NCBI GenBank assembly: GCA_004799545.1
Contig: SSMU01000021.1
Location: 62,001-126,000 of the forward strand
Length of the DNA: 64,000 bases
Direction: 5' to 3'
DNA from: Phenylobacterium sp.
GTDB lineage: Bacteria > Pseudomonadota > Alphaproteobacteria > Caulobacterales > Caulobacteraceae
A program made the translations under genes and the position numbers. The notes under the pieces are model-generated. The model saw only the letters and a list, made by a program, of their open reading frames with translations. It searched no databases and was not told where the DNA came from. Shown here piece after piece: positions 29,893 through 40,700 of this stretch; the first letter of the stretch is position 1; every line of letters starts with the position of its first letter.

Positions 29893-31004
29893 ACCGCGAA
29901 GGCCGGCGCCCGGCGCCGGCGACCCAGCCAACGGGCGAGTTGGTGCGAGGGACGCTCCACGAACACATAGAGCGCCAGGGTCGCCGCAGCGATTGCGGCG
30001 AGCAGTTCGAGCCACCCCAGTGCGCCGGTGGGCGCCGGCAGCGCCTCCAGCGGGATCTTGTGCGCGAGGTACAGCGAGTAGGATCCAGCGCCCAGCAGTT
30101 CGAGGACGGCGACGGCGCCCTTCTGTTCAGCGTGGCCGATCTCCTGCGCGACCCAGAAGGTCGCGAACACGGCGAAGGCGGGCATCGTCCACGGATAGCC
30201 TACCGCGATCGGCAGGTGATAGAGCGCCACAGTCGCCAAGCCGCACAGCACGACCGCCGCGCAGCGCCAGATCCAAATCGAACCGCGCGTGCGTAGGCTT
30301 CCCCTCCGATAGCGCTCAGCGAGTTCGGCGCCCAAGAGCCAAAACGGCGCGCAGTAGAGCCAGGTCCAGGCGCCGAAGTGCCATAGAAAGGCGGCGGTCG
30401 GCTTAAGGGCCAGCAGGATCGCCATCGGCGCGATCGAGGCGATAAGGATGTATCTGAGCCGCCAGTGGCGCAGAAGCGCGAACAGCAGCGGATAGAGCGC
30501 GTAGTAGATCAGCTCGCAGTAGACGCTCCACAGCACGGTATCGACCGCGGCGACGTAGCGATCGCCGAGCCACCTCGTCAGGCCGATGATCGCCAGCAGC
30601 GGCGGAACGATACGGACCAGGCGCCGCGTCAGGAAGCGCCGCCAGTCAAGCCGCTCGGCGCCGATGTTCGGTAGGTGGATGCAGAAGCCCGAAATGACGA
30701 AGAAGACCACGACGGCGGCGGTGCCGTTGAAAACCAGGGCCATGCCGGCCGAGACCAGATGGGTGGCCGGTCCATGAACGCCGAACATGCTGTCGACGGG
30801 CGGCGAAGCCCCATGGGAGAACGCCACCCAGAGCGCCGCCACGAACCTCAGGGTGTCGAGACCTCTGACGGAGCCGCCGCGACTCGGAGCTGCTGGCGGA
30901 GACGTCACATCAAACTCGGCGCGCGACGAACCCCGCCGCTCATGGCGATCGCAAGCGACGCTTTGGACATACTCCCCCGCATCGATCGGCAACGCCCCTC
31001 GCAC
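29889..31004 (-). CDS. Acyltransferase 3 family (OafA/YrhL-like) membrane protein
   Basis: VRGLDTLRFVAALWVAFSHGA...AAVVVFFVISGFCIHLPN...RRFLTRRLVRIVPPLLAI; exact start uncertain. Confidence 0.88.
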   Translation of the reverse strand: MRGALPIDAGEYVQSVACDRHERRGSSRAEFDVTSPPAAPSRGGSVRGLDTLRFVAALWVAFSHGASPPVDSMFGVHGPATHLVSAGMALVFNGTAAVVVFFVISGFCIHLPNIGAERLDWRRFLTRRLVRIVPPLLAIIGLTRWLGDRYVAAVDTVLWSVYCELIYYALYPLLFALLRHWRLRYILIASIAPMAILLALKPTAAFLWHFGAWTWLYCAPFWLLGAELAERYRRGSLRTRGSIWIWRCAAVVLCGLATVALYHLPIAVGYPWTMPAFAVFATFWVAQEIGHAEQKGAVAVLELLGAGSYSLYLAHKIPLEALPAPTGALGWLELLAAIAAATLALYVFVERPSHQLARWLGRRRRAPAFAV

Positions 31005-31124
31005 CTGAAGTGGATCCTAGCATAGACCGACTCTGACCCGCTCGCCCTGAGGCGTGGCGCCCGACCACAACCAAGCTTTGATCTTTGCGTTGTGTCTCCA
31101 GGTGACACGACGAAAGTTCAATAT

Positions 31125-32585
31125 ATGCAAATCCTTGGAGACCGCGAGCGCGCGCGCGGCTGGTTGTTCGCGGCCGCGGCGGCGGCAGCCTTGTGCGGGC
31201 CGCTGGCCGGATGCCACCGCGCGGGCGGCGAGGCGCCGGCGGCCGACGCGGCCCAGGCCCAGCTCAGCGCCGATCAGGCGCAGGTGGCCTTGAAGACCCT
31301 GGCGGACGCGCCGCTGGAAGGCTTCACGCCCGCCGCTTTCTCGACCGCGGGCTTGCAGGACGGCCTGAAGTCGGGCGACACGGCGACGCGGGCGGCGGCG
31401 CAGCAGCGGCTGATCGCCGAGGTCATCGCCTATGCGCGCGCCGAGCACGGCTTCGCGATCCCCAAGTCCGGCATGGACAAGAACTGGGGCGTCCGGCCCG
31501 CCAGCTACGACGCCGCGGGCGAGTTCCGCGCTGCGGTGGCCGGCAACCGGCTGCAGGCGTGGCTGGCGACCCTGCCGCCGCAGGCGCCGCAGTACCAGGC
31601 GCTGCGCAACGGCTACCTGGTCTATCTGAAGGTCGCCCAGTCCGGCGGCTGGCCAGTGGTGCCGGGCGGCGCGGCGCTGAAGCTCGGCAGCCGAGATCCG
31701 CGGGTGGCGATCCTGCGCCAGCGCCTGGCCTTCGAGGACGCCTCGATCGCCCAGGCCGCGCCCAACAGCGCCTATGACAGCGCCCTCGCCCAGGCGGTGT
31801 CGAACTTCCAGGTGCGGCACGGCCTGCACCCGACGGGCGCGCTCGACAACGTGACGCTGGCGGCGCTCAACGTCCCGGCCCTGGCCAGGGCGGCCCAGAT
31901 CCGCGCCAACCTGGAGCGCTGGCGGTGGGCGCCGCGCGAGCAGGCCCCGAGCCGGATCGAGGTGAACAGCGCCGCCCAGACCTTCGTCCTCTATCTGGAC
32001 GGCCAGCCGGCGATGCAGATGCTGACCGCGGCGGGGAAACCCGGCGATGAGACGCCGATCGTCGTGTCCAAGATCCACACCGTGGTGCTGAACCCGACCT
32101 GGAACGTCCCCGACGACATCGCCTCGAAGGAACTGACGCCGAAGGGCGCGGCCTATCTGCAGGCCCACAACTTCACCGACGACGGCGGCAAGCTCGTGCA
32201 GCAGCCCGGGCCCGACAACGCGCTCGGCCGGGTCAAATTCCTCTTCGACAATCGCTACTCCGTCTATCTGCACGACACGCCGTCCAAGGCCGCCTTCACC
32301 CGCGACCAGCGGTCTGTGAGCCACGGCTGCGTGCGGCTGGAAAAGGCGGTCGACCTGGCCAAGCTGCTGCTCAACCGCGAGAACGGCTGGACGCCGGATA
32401 AGGTCGACGAGGTGTTGGCCGGTCACGACACCCAGAGCGTCGCCCTGAAGCAGACCGTGCCCGTCGCGATCAACTACTGGACCGCCTTCCCGGAGGGCGA
32501 TCAGATCTCGTTCCGCGACGACATCTACGGCTGGGACCAGGAGACGCTGCGGCAGCTCGACGCCAACCTGGTCAGCCACACCTGA
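31125..32585 (+). CDS. L,D-transpeptidase with peptidoglycan-binding domain (YcbB/LdtD-like), lipoprotein-like signal
   Basis: LCGPLAGC lipobox; SNFQVRHGLHPTGALDNVTLAALN; HDTPSKAAFTRDQRSVSHGCVRLEKAVDLAKLLL. Confidence 0.92.
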   Translation: MQILGDRERARGWLFAAAAAAALCGPLAGCHRAGGEAPAADAAQAQLSADQAQVALKTLADAPLEGFTPAAFSTAGLQDGLKSGDTATRAAAQQRLIAEVIAYARAEHGFAIPKSGMDKNWGVRPASYDAAGEFRAAVAGNRLQAWLATLPPQAPQYQALRNGYLVYLKVAQSGGWPVVPGGAALKLGSRDPRVAILRQRLAFEDASIAQAAPNSAYDSALAQAVSNFQVRHGLHPTGALDNVTLAALNVPALARAAQIRANLERWRWAPREQAPSRIEVNSAAQTFVLYLDGQPAMQMLTAAGKPGDETPIVVSKIHTVVLNPTWNVPDDIASKELTPKGAAYLQAHNFTDDGGKLVQQPGPDNALGRVKFLFDNRYSVYLHDTPSKAAFTRDQRSVSHGCVRLEKAVDLAKLLLNRENGWTPDKVDEVLAGHDTQSVALKQTVPVAINYWTAFPEGDQISFRDDIYGWDQETLRQLDANLVSHT

Positions 32586-32586
32586 C

Positions 32587-34020
32587 CTAGGCGCCCACGC
32601 CGAACGGCGCGTCGAAGGCCGGCTGCAGCAGGTCCTCCAGGAAGCACATGGCTTTCAGCACGGCGATGTCGTCGCGCTGCCGGCCGATCACCTGCAGGCC
32701 GAGCGGCAGGCCGAGCGACGACAGGCCGATGGGGACCGTGCCGGCGGGATTGCGGGTCATGTTGATGGCCGGGGTGAACTGCACCCAGTCGGCGCCGGCC
32801 GGCTGGCCGTCGATCAGGCCGGGGCCGTCGAGCCTTGGGGTATGGGCGGCGATGACCGGCGCCAGCAGGACGTCGGCGTCCTCCATCGCCTGGTTGAGCT
32901 GGTAGGCGAGCCGGTGGGCGGTATCGAGCGCCTCGGCGTAGTCGCGCGCGCTGCGGCTCAGGCCATACTCGATCTGCGCCCGCAGGTCGGGATCGATGCG
33001 CTCCCAGTCCGCCGTGCCGCGCAGATGGCCTTGGGCGCGGGCCCGCTGGGCGGTCCAGATGACGTACCAGGCGCCGCCCGGATCGCCCTCCCAGACCCGG
33101 TCCTTGCGGACCACCTCGACGCCGGCGCGGGCCAGGTCATCGACCACCGCCTGGCTGCGGGCCAGGATTTCGGTGTCCGCGCGGCCGAAGCCCAGGGTCG
33201 GCGACCAGATCACCTTGCGCGGCCGGTTCTCGCCGTCGAGGGCGGCGCGCCAGGACGGCCCGGTGCGCGGGTGGGCGAAGGGGTCGGTGGGATCGGGGCC
33301 CCGCACGGCGTCGAGCGCCAGGGCGGTGTCGCGGACGCGCAGCGCCATCGGCCCCTTGATCGCCAATATGCCGGACCCAGGCGCATTGGGACCGCCTAGC
33401 GGAACCTGGCCCTGGCTGGTCTTCAGGCCCGCGAAACCGCAGACCGCGGCCGGGATGCGGATCGAGCCGCCACCGTCCGAGCCGGTGGCGAGCGGCGCCA
33501 GGCCCGCGGCCAGCGCCGAGGCCGAGCCGCCGGAGGAGCCGCCGGCGTGGTAGTCCGGGTTCCAGGGATTGCGGGTGGCGCCGAACGGGATGTTCTCGGT
33601 CAGGCCCTTGAAGCCGAAGGCCGGGGTGTTGGTCTTGCCGACCACCACGGCGCCAGCCGCCTTCAGGCGGCCGACCAGCACGGAGTCCGCCGTCGCGGGC
33701 GGCGCGTCGGTATGCAGGGCGGAGCCGAAGGTGGTGCGGTAGCCGGCGGCGTCCTCCAGGTCCTTCACCAGCACGGGTATGCCGGCCAGCGGACCCACGG
33801 CATCCCCCGACGCCAGGCGCGCGTCGATCGCGGCCGCGTCCTTGCGCGCAAGCTCGGGCGCAAAGCCCACCACCGCGTTGAGCCGCGGATTGACCGCCTC
33901 GATGTTGCCGAGCGCAGCCTCGACCAGCTCGCGGGCCGAGGTCCGCCGGGCGCGCACGCCCTCGACCAGCGCCTCGATGGATGTGGTCCTGAAGTCCATC
34001 GCGTCCCTCCCAGGCTGCAC
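32587..34020 (-). CDS. Amidase signature family protein
   Basis: LAGIPVLVKDLEDAAGYRTTFGS...YHAGGSSGGSASALAAGLAPLATGSDGGGSIRIPAAVCGFAGLKTSQGQVP. Confidence 0.95.
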   Translation of the reverse strand: MQPGRDAMDFRTTSIEALVEGVRARRTSARELVEAALGNIEAVNPRLNAVVGFAPELARKDAAAIDARLASGDAVGPLAGIPVLVKDLEDAAGYRTTFGSALHTDAPPATADSVLVGRLKAAGAVVVGKTNTPAFGFKGLTENIPFGATRNPWNPDYHAGGSSGGSASALAAGLAPLATGSDGGGSIRIPAAVCGFAGLKTSQGQVPLGGPNAPGSGILAIKGPMALRVRDTALALDAVRGPDPTDPFAHPRTGPSWRAALDGENRPRKVIWSPTLGFGRADTEILARSQAVVDDLARAGVEVVRKDRVWEGDPGGAWYVIWTAQRARAQGHLRGTADWERIDPDLRAQIEYGLSRSARDYAEALDTAHRLAYQLNQAMEDADVLLAPVIAAHTPRLDGPGLIDGQPAGADWVQFTPAINMTRNPAGTVPIGLSSLGLPLGLQVIGRQRDDIAVLKAMCFLEDLLQPAFDAPFGVGA

Positions 34021-34121
34021 GACATTACGGCGCCCGAGTTCACACTGCGCAAGCCGCGGCTGGCCGGTTGTCGCGCGCCGGAAAGTCTGTGACGCTTCGT
34101 CCCCGGAGGGGAGAGACGGCC

Positions 34122-35453
34122 ATGACGCCCCTGGACCACGCGGACCCGACGCTGCCGAACGACCTCTCGGCCTTCTGGATGCCGTTCACCGACAACCGCG
34201 CCTTCAAGGCCGCGCCGCGCCTGCTCGCCCGCGCCAAGGACATGCACTACTTCACCCCGGACGGCCGGGCGCTGCTCGATGGGACTTCGGGCCTGTGGTG
34301 CGTCAACGCCGGGCACACCCGCGAGCCGATCGTCGAGGCGATCCGGCGCGAGGCGGGCGAGCTCGACTATGCGCCCAGCTTCAACCTCGCCCACCCCAAG
34401 GCCTTCGAGTTCGCCCAGCGGCTCACCGCGATCCTGCCGGCCGGCTTCGACCAGGTGTTCTTCGGCAACTCCGGCTCGGAGGCGGTCGACAGCGCGCTGA
34501 AGATCGCCTTGGCCTACCAGCGGGCCATCGGCCAGGCGGGCCGCACGCGGTTGATCGGGCGCGAGAAGGGCTATCACGGGGTGGGCTTCGGCGGCATCTC
34601 GGTGGGCGGCCTGCCGAACAACCGCCGCGCCTTCACCCTGCTGCCCGGCGCCGACCATATCCGCCACACCCTAGACCCGGCCCAGGCCTTCACCCGCGGC
34701 CAGCCGGAGAATGGCGTTGACCTGGCCGACGACCTGGAGCGGCTGGTCGGCCTGCACGGCGCGGAGACCATCGCCGCGGTGATCGTCGAGCCGGTGGCCG
34801 GCTCGGCCGGGGTGATCGTGCCGCCCAAGGGCTACCTCGAACGCCTGCGGGCGATCTGCGACCGTCACGGCATCCTGCTGATCTTCGACGAGGTGATCAC
34901 CGCCTTCGGACGGCTGGGGGCGGCGACCGCGGCCGAGCGGTTCGGGGTGACTCCGGACCTGATCACCCTAGCCAAGGGCCTGACCAACGCCGCCGTGCCG
35001 ATGGGCGCGGTGGGCGTGCGCGGCGCGATCTACGACGCGGTGGTTGGCGCCTCGCCCGCCGGCATCGAACTGTTCCACGGCTACACCTACAGCGCCCATC
35101 CGCTGGCCGTCGCCGCCGGGCGCGCAACGCTGGAGCTCTACGCCGCGGAGGGCCTGTTCGCCCGCGCCGCGGGGCTGGAGGCGCGCTGGGCCGAGGCGGT
35201 CCACAGCCTGGCGGACGCGCCCCACGTGAAGGACGTGCGCAACCTGGGCCTGATGGCCGGGATCGAGCTGGAGCCGCGCGGCGAGGCGGTCGGCAAGCGC
35301 GGGGCGGAGGTCTTCCAGCTGTGCTTCGATTCAGGCGCCCTGGTGCGGGTGACGGGCGACACCGTCGCGCTCTCGCCGCCCCTGATCATCTCGCCGGAAC
35401 AGATCGACGAACTGGTGGGCAGGATCCGCGAGGCCCTGCAGCGGGTGGACTGA
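34122..35453 (+). CDS. Class III aminotransferase (omega-amino acid:pyruvate transaminase-like)
   Basis: LSAFWMPFTDNRAFKAAPRLLARAKDMHYFTPDGRALLDGTSGLWCVNAGHTREPIVEAI...LLIFDEVITAFGRLG. Confidence 0.93.
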   Translation: MTPLDHADPTLPNDLSAFWMPFTDNRAFKAAPRLLARAKDMHYFTPDGRALLDGTSGLWCVNAGHTREPIVEAIRREAGELDYAPSFNLAHPKAFEFAQRLTAILPAGFDQVFFGNSGSEAVDSALKIALAYQRAIGQAGRTRLIGREKGYHGVGFGGISVGGLPNNRRAFTLLPGADHIRHTLDPAQAFTRGQPENGVDLADDLERLVGLHGAETIAAVIVEPVAGSAGVIVPPKGYLERLRAICDRHGILLIFDEVITAFGRLGAATAAERFGVTPDLITLAKGLTNAAVPMGAVGVRGAIYDAVVGASPAGIELFHGYTYSAHPLAVAAGRATLELYAAEGLFARAAGLEARWAEAVHSLADAPHVKDVRNLGLMAGIELEPRGEAVGKRGAEVFQLCFDSGALVRVTGDTVALSPPLIISPEQIDELVGRIREALQRVD

Positions 35454-35523
35454 AGCCACCACCGACTTCTCATGGGCGATGCTTGCTGTAGGCTTGCCCC
35501 ATCCCCGTTCGTGGAGACGCCTG

Positions 35524-35958
35524 ATGCCATCGCGGAAATTCCTCCTCGCCCTCGCCTTCGCGGCGCTCGCCGCGGTCGGCGCGCAGGCCGCCGGCACGGC
35601 GCTGAGCGTCAAGGACGAGATGAAGACGGTGGTCGATCCGGCCTCAACCACCCTGTTCGCGGTGGGCGGCGAGGTGGATCCGGCGAACGGCCCCGACGCC
35701 GCCAAGGTCCCGCCGGCGCGCTGGGAGGAAGCCGGCGCCGCGGCGGCCAGGTTGGAAGCCATCGCGGCCGGCCTGCAGCAGCCCGGTCGGGCCAAGGACG
35801 CGGGCCCCTGGATGACCTACGCCAAGCAGATGGCGGTCACCGCCGGCGCAGCCGGCAAGGCGGCCCAGGCGCGCAATGGCGCGGGCCTGTCCCAGGCGGC
35901 CAACGACCTCTCCGACACCTGCAGCGGCTGCCACGCGAAGTATCGGCCGAAGACCTAG
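35524..35958 (+). CDS. Secreted c-type cytochrome (cytochrome c'-like)
   Basis: Signal peptide; C-terminal DTCSGCHAKYRPKT (CxxCH). Confidence 0.75.
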   Translation: MPSRKFLLALAFAALAAVGAQAAGTALSVKDEMKTVVDPASTTLFAVGGEVDPANGPDAAKVPPARWEEAGAAAARLEAIAAGLQQPGRAKDAGPWMTYAKQMAVTAGAAGKAAQARNGAGLSQAANDLSDTCSGCHAKYRPKT

Positions 35959-35965
35959 CAGACGC

Positions 35966-36406
35966 CTACCAGGCCCCGACGTTCGGCATCGAGGTCCACG
36001 GCTCGGCTGGCGGCAGCGACCCGTCCTTCTGCAGGAGCTCGACGGAGATGTTGTCCGGCGAGCGGACGAAGGCCATGTGACCGTCGCGCGGCGGCCGGTT
36101 GATGGTCACCCCGCCGTCCATCAGCTTCTGGCAGGTCGCGTAGATGTCCTCGACTGCATAGGCCAGGTGGCCGAAGTTGCGACCGCCGCCGTAGTCCTCC
36201 GGGTCCCAGTTGAAGGTCAGCTCGACCATCGGGGCACGCTTGGCCTTGGCGTCCTCCACGTCGTCGGGCGCGCATAGGAAGACCAGGGTGAACCGGCCGC
36301 GCTCGTTCTCTATGCGGGAGACCTCCACGAGGCCCAGCTTGTCGCAATAGAAATCCAGGGAGGCGTCCAGGTCGCCGACCCGGACCATGGTGTGGAGGTA
36401 CTTCAA
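35966..36406 (-). CDS. gloA: VOC/glyoxalase I family (lactoylglutathione lyase-like)
   Basis: [44 protein letters not shown]...[17 protein letters not shown]. Confidence 0.88.
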   Translation of the reverse strand: MKYLHTMVRVGDLDASLDFYCDKLGLVEVSRIENERGRFTLVFLCAPDDVEDAKAKRAPMVELTFNWDPEDYGGGRNFGHLAYAVEDIYATCQKLMDGGVTINRPPRDGHMAFVRSPDNISVELLQKDGSLPPAEPWTSMPNVGAW

Positions 36407-36642
36407 CCCCTGCTCCTTACGATGTAAGTTATGCGGCGTGAGGTCACCGTGACCAACGCCACATGGCTGTGCTCAAATGTGGCGGCGCTGTGGCCACTAT
36501 AGCGGCCTCCGCTTCAAATGTGTCCGCGATTTCATTTGCGCTCGGGTAACGGCGGCATCAGAAGCTGGAGGCCTGACGTTGGGGCCGACGGCGCCGCGGT
36601 GCTCCCTCCCGCGTAGCGCAAGCGTCCTGGGGATAGGTCTAC

Positions 36643-37710
36643 ATGCGATTGAAATCGCAATATATTTTTGTGATCGGCGTGGTCGCTGTGATCGTCGTCT
36701 ACTTCCTGGCGCGCACGCTGCTGGGCGGTCACGGACCGAATCCCGCCCAGGCCAAGACCACCGCGCCGATCGGCATGGCCAGCGTCCAGGTGAAGCTCGT
36801 GCCGGAAACCCTGCGCGAGTACGACGTGGTGCTGCGCGGCCGCACCCAGGCGACCCGGGCGGTGCAGGTAAAGTCGGAGACCGCAGGCCTGGTGGCCGAG
36901 GCGCCGGTGCTGCAGGGCACCGTGGTCCCGAAGGGCGCGATCCTCTGCCGGCTGGCGGTGGACGCCCGGCAGGCCACGCTCGATCGCGAGAAGGCCAACT
37001 TCCGGTCCATGCAGCTGCAGCAGCAGGCCAACACCGAACTGGCCCGCAAGAGCTTCCGCTCGCCCACCCAGGTGGCGCAGGGCCAGGCCAACCTCGACTC
37101 AGCCCAGGCCTCGGTGCGAGCCGCCGAGATCGCCCTGCGCCAGGTCGATATCCGCGCGCCGTTCGCAGGCGTGTTCGACCACCGCGACGCCGAGATCGGC
37201 AACTACCTGGCGCCCGGCCAATCCTGCGGCATGATGATCGAGCTCAATCCGCTGCTGATCGTGGGCGACGTGCCGGAGACCGACGCCGGCAAGCTCAAGG
37301 TGGGCGCGGGCGCCGCGGCCGTGCTGGTCGACGGCCACAGCCTCTCGGGCCGCATCCGCTATGTGGCCCATGACGCCGATCCGGCGACGCGGACCTACCA
37401 CATGGAGATCACCGTCCCCAATCCGCAGCTGGCGGTGCGCTCAGGCCTCTCGGCCGACGTGCGGATCGCCGCCGGCTCCGGGCCTGCGCACCTCGTCCCG
37501 GTGTCGGCCCTGGTGCTCGACAGCGCCGGCCGGCAGGGCGTGCGCTACGTCACCGACGACAACCGTGTGGCCTTTGCGCCGGTGATCGTCATGGAGCAGA
37601 CGCCGCAGGGCGCCTGGGTGAGAGGCCTCGCCGGCCCTGCCCGCGTCATCACCGTCGGCCAGTCCTATGTGGCCGAGGGCCAGAAGGTTCGGGTCGCGGC
37701 CGCGCTGTAA
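36643..37710 (+). CDS. RND efflux periplasmic adaptor (MFP/HlyD family)
   Basis: LREYDVVLRGRTQATRAVQVKSETAGLVAEAPVLQGTVVPKGAILCRLAVDARQATL...IRAPFAGVFDHRDAEIGNYL. Confidence 0.92.
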   Translation: MRLKSQYIFVIGVVAVIVVYFLARTLLGGHGPNPAQAKTTAPIGMASVQVKLVPETLREYDVVLRGRTQATRAVQVKSETAGLVAEAPVLQGTVVPKGAILCRLAVDARQATLDREKANFRSMQLQQQANTELARKSFRSPTQVAQGQANLDSAQASVRAAEIALRQVDIRAPFAGVFDHRDAEIGNYLAPGQSCGMMIELNPLLIVGDVPETDAGKLKVGAGAAAVLVDGHSLSGRIRYVAHDADPATRTYHMEITVPNPQLAVRSGLSADVRIAAGSGPAHLVPVSALVLDSAGRQGVRYVTDDNRVAFAPVIVMEQTPQGAWVRGLAGPARVITVGQSYVAEGQKVRVAAAL

Positions 37711-37737
37711 AGCGCAGCCCGGCCCTGGAGGGGGATC

Positions 37738-40700
37738 ATGATCGCCGCCCTGATCGATGGAGCCATCAAGCGTCGCAAGGTCGTCTTGGGCGTGACCCTG
37801 ATCGCCTCGATCTTCGGGTTCTTCTCCTATCTCAACATGCCGCGGGAAGCCGATCCGGACATCCCGTTCCCGTTCGTGGCGATCATCGTGCCGTTCCCGG
37901 GCGTCAGCCCGGAAGACGCCGAGCGTCTGCTGATCAAGCCGATGGAGATCCAGCTTCAGGGCCTCGAAGGCCTCAAGGAGATGAACGCCGTCGCGCGCGA
38001 GAACACCGCCATCGTCCAGCTGGAGTTCGAGCCGAACTTCAACAAGGACAAGGTGATGGCCGACGTGCGGGCCAAGGTCGACCTGGCCCGCGCCCGCTTC
38101 CCGCCGGACGCCGAGCAGCCGATCATCGAGGAGGCCAACCCGGCCGAGAACCCGGTCATCGGGGTGGTGCTGCACGGCACGGCGCCGGAGCGTGAGCTCT
38201 ATCGGATCACCCGCGACCTGAAGGACCGGCTGGAGTCCCAGCCCGGCGTCCTCGAAGCCGACATGAACGGCGCCCGCGAGGAGATGCTCGAGGTCACCAT
38301 CGATCCCCTGCGGATGGAGGCCTACAACGTCTCCACCAACGACGTCGGCAGCGTCATCGCCCGCAACAACCAGTTGGTCCCGGCCGGCGACCTGCAGTCC
38401 GGCTCCGGCAGCTTCGCGGTGAAGGTGCCGGGCGTGGTGGTCAACCCGGCCGACATCCTGGCCCTGCCGATCAAGAAGAACGGCGACCGGCTGGTCACCA
38501 TCGGCGATATCGGCGAGGTGCACCGCACCTTCAAGGAGCCGACCTCGGTCACCCGCTTCAATGGCGACCGGGCCTTCTCGCTCGACGTGGTCAAGCGCAT
38601 CGGCTCCAACGTGCTCGACACCACCGCCCAGGTTCGCGAGCTGGTGAAGGTGGAATCCAAGCACTGGCCGTCCACGGTCCACGCCGACTTCGTCTACGAC
38701 GACAGCGAGTTCATCGGCCGCACCCTGCTGGTGCTGGAGAGCGGCCTGCTGACCGCGACCCTCTTGGTCATGCTGATCGTGGTGGGCAGCCTCGGCATCC
38801 GCCAGGGCCTGATGGTGGGCGCGGCGATCCCGGTCTGCTTCCTGCTGGCCTTCATGATGCTCAACGCCAAGGGCGTGACCCTGAACCAGATGGTGATGTT
38901 CGGCCTGGTGCTGGCGGTGGGCATACTGGTCGACGGCGGCATCGTGGTCGTGGAGTACGCCGACCGGAAGATGACCGAGGGCCTGCCCAAGGAGGAGGCC
39001 TTCGCCGCGGCCGGCAAGCGGATGTTCTGGCCGGTGGTCAACGGCACGCTGACGACGCTCTGCGCCTTCGTGCCCTTCATGTTCTGGAACTCGATCGCCG
39101 GGAAGTTCATGAGCTTCCTGCCGCTGACCCTGTTCTTCGTGCTGGGCGCCTCGATCTTCGTGGCCCTGGTGTTCACCCCGGCGCTCGGCTCGATCTTCGG
39201 GCGCAAGAGCACGGTCGACGCCGCCCATCTGGCCGACCTGCACAAGTCCGAGCACGGCGATCCCACCGAGATGACCGGCTTCATGGGCTGGTATTCGCGG
39301 ATGATCTCGCGGCTCGGGCATCATCCGATGGCGACGCTGGCCGTGGCGCTCACCGCGGTGGTCGCCATCTTCATGTGGTTCGGGTCGAGCAAGCACGCCA
39401 CCGAGTTCTTCCTCAAGCAGGACCCGGAGTTCGTCTCGGTCTACGTCAAGGCGCGCGGCAACATGTCGGTGGCCGCCGACGACCAGATCGTGGCGACCGT
39501 CGAGCGCCGGCTGTTCGGCATGAAGGGCGTGAAGTCGCTCTATGTCCGCTCCGGGCCCCTGAGCCCCGGCGGCCAGCAGGGCGGACCGCCCAACGACACG
39601 GTCGGCCGCATCCAGGTGGAGTTCGAGGATTTCGAAGCCCGCAAGGCGCTCGGCCTGCGCGGCGCCGACATCGCCGCCGAAGTGCGCAAGCGCGTCGCCG
39701 ACCTGCCGGGTCTGCAGATCGAGGTGCGCGAGCCGCAGGGCGGACCGCCGACCGGCAAGGACATCCAGGTCGAGCTGCGCGGCCGCGACCCCGCCGCCCT
39801 CGACAAGGCCGCCGACCTGATCAAGGCCAAGCTGGCGGCCGATCCACAGCTGAAGGACCTGGAGGACAACCGCACCTCGCCCGGCATCCAGTGGAACCTG
39901 ACCGTCGACCGGATCGCGGCGGGCCGCTACGGCGTCGACGTGCTGTCGGTCGGCCAGGCGATCCAGTTCGTCACCGACGGGGTGCTGGCCGGGCGCTTCC
40001 GCCCCGACGACGCCACCGACGAGCTCGACATCCGCGTCCGCTTCCCGGCCGAGGCGCGCAATATCGCGGCCTTCGAGAGCCTGAAGATCACCACGCCCCA
40101 GGGGCCGGTGCCGGCCAGCTACTTCGTGCGCCAGGTGCCCGCCCAGCAGGTCACCACCATCCAGCGGCGCGACAGCCAGCGGGTGGTGATCGTCCAGGCC
40201 AACGCCAGGCCCGGCATCGCGGCCAACCAGAAGATCACCGCCCTCAAGCCCTGGCTCGCCCAGGCGGGCATCGACCCGGCGATCCGCTGGAAGTTCCGCG
40301 GCGCCGACGAAGAGGGGCAGAAGGCCCAGGCCTTCTTCATGGTCGCCATGGCCACGTCGCTGTTCATGATGGGCGTGATCCTGCTCTGGCAGTTCAACAG
40401 CTTCTACGGCGTGGTGGTGACCCTGTCGGCGGTGGCGCTCTCCACCGTGGGCGTGCTCTTGGGCGTGCAGCTCAACATCATGCACACCTTCGACTACATC
40501 TCGGTGATCATGCTGGGGACGGGCGTCGTCGCCCTGGCGGGCGTCGTGGTCGGCCACAACATCGTGCTGGTCGACACCTTCTACCAGCTCAGGCGACAGG
40601 GCTTCGCGGCCGACGAGGCCTCGGTCCGCGCCGCGGCCCAGCGCTTCCGACCGGTGATGCTGACCACTGTGGTGACGGTGGTGGGCCTGCTGCCGCTGAT

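Noticed and set aside
31017-32579. 520-aa minus-strand ORF
   Set aside because: Antisense to the L,D-transpeptidase gene; no motifs.
33735-33742. Second GCGGTAGC ops-like string
   Set aside because: Only 8 nt, inside and antisense to the amidase coding sequence; not in a leader.
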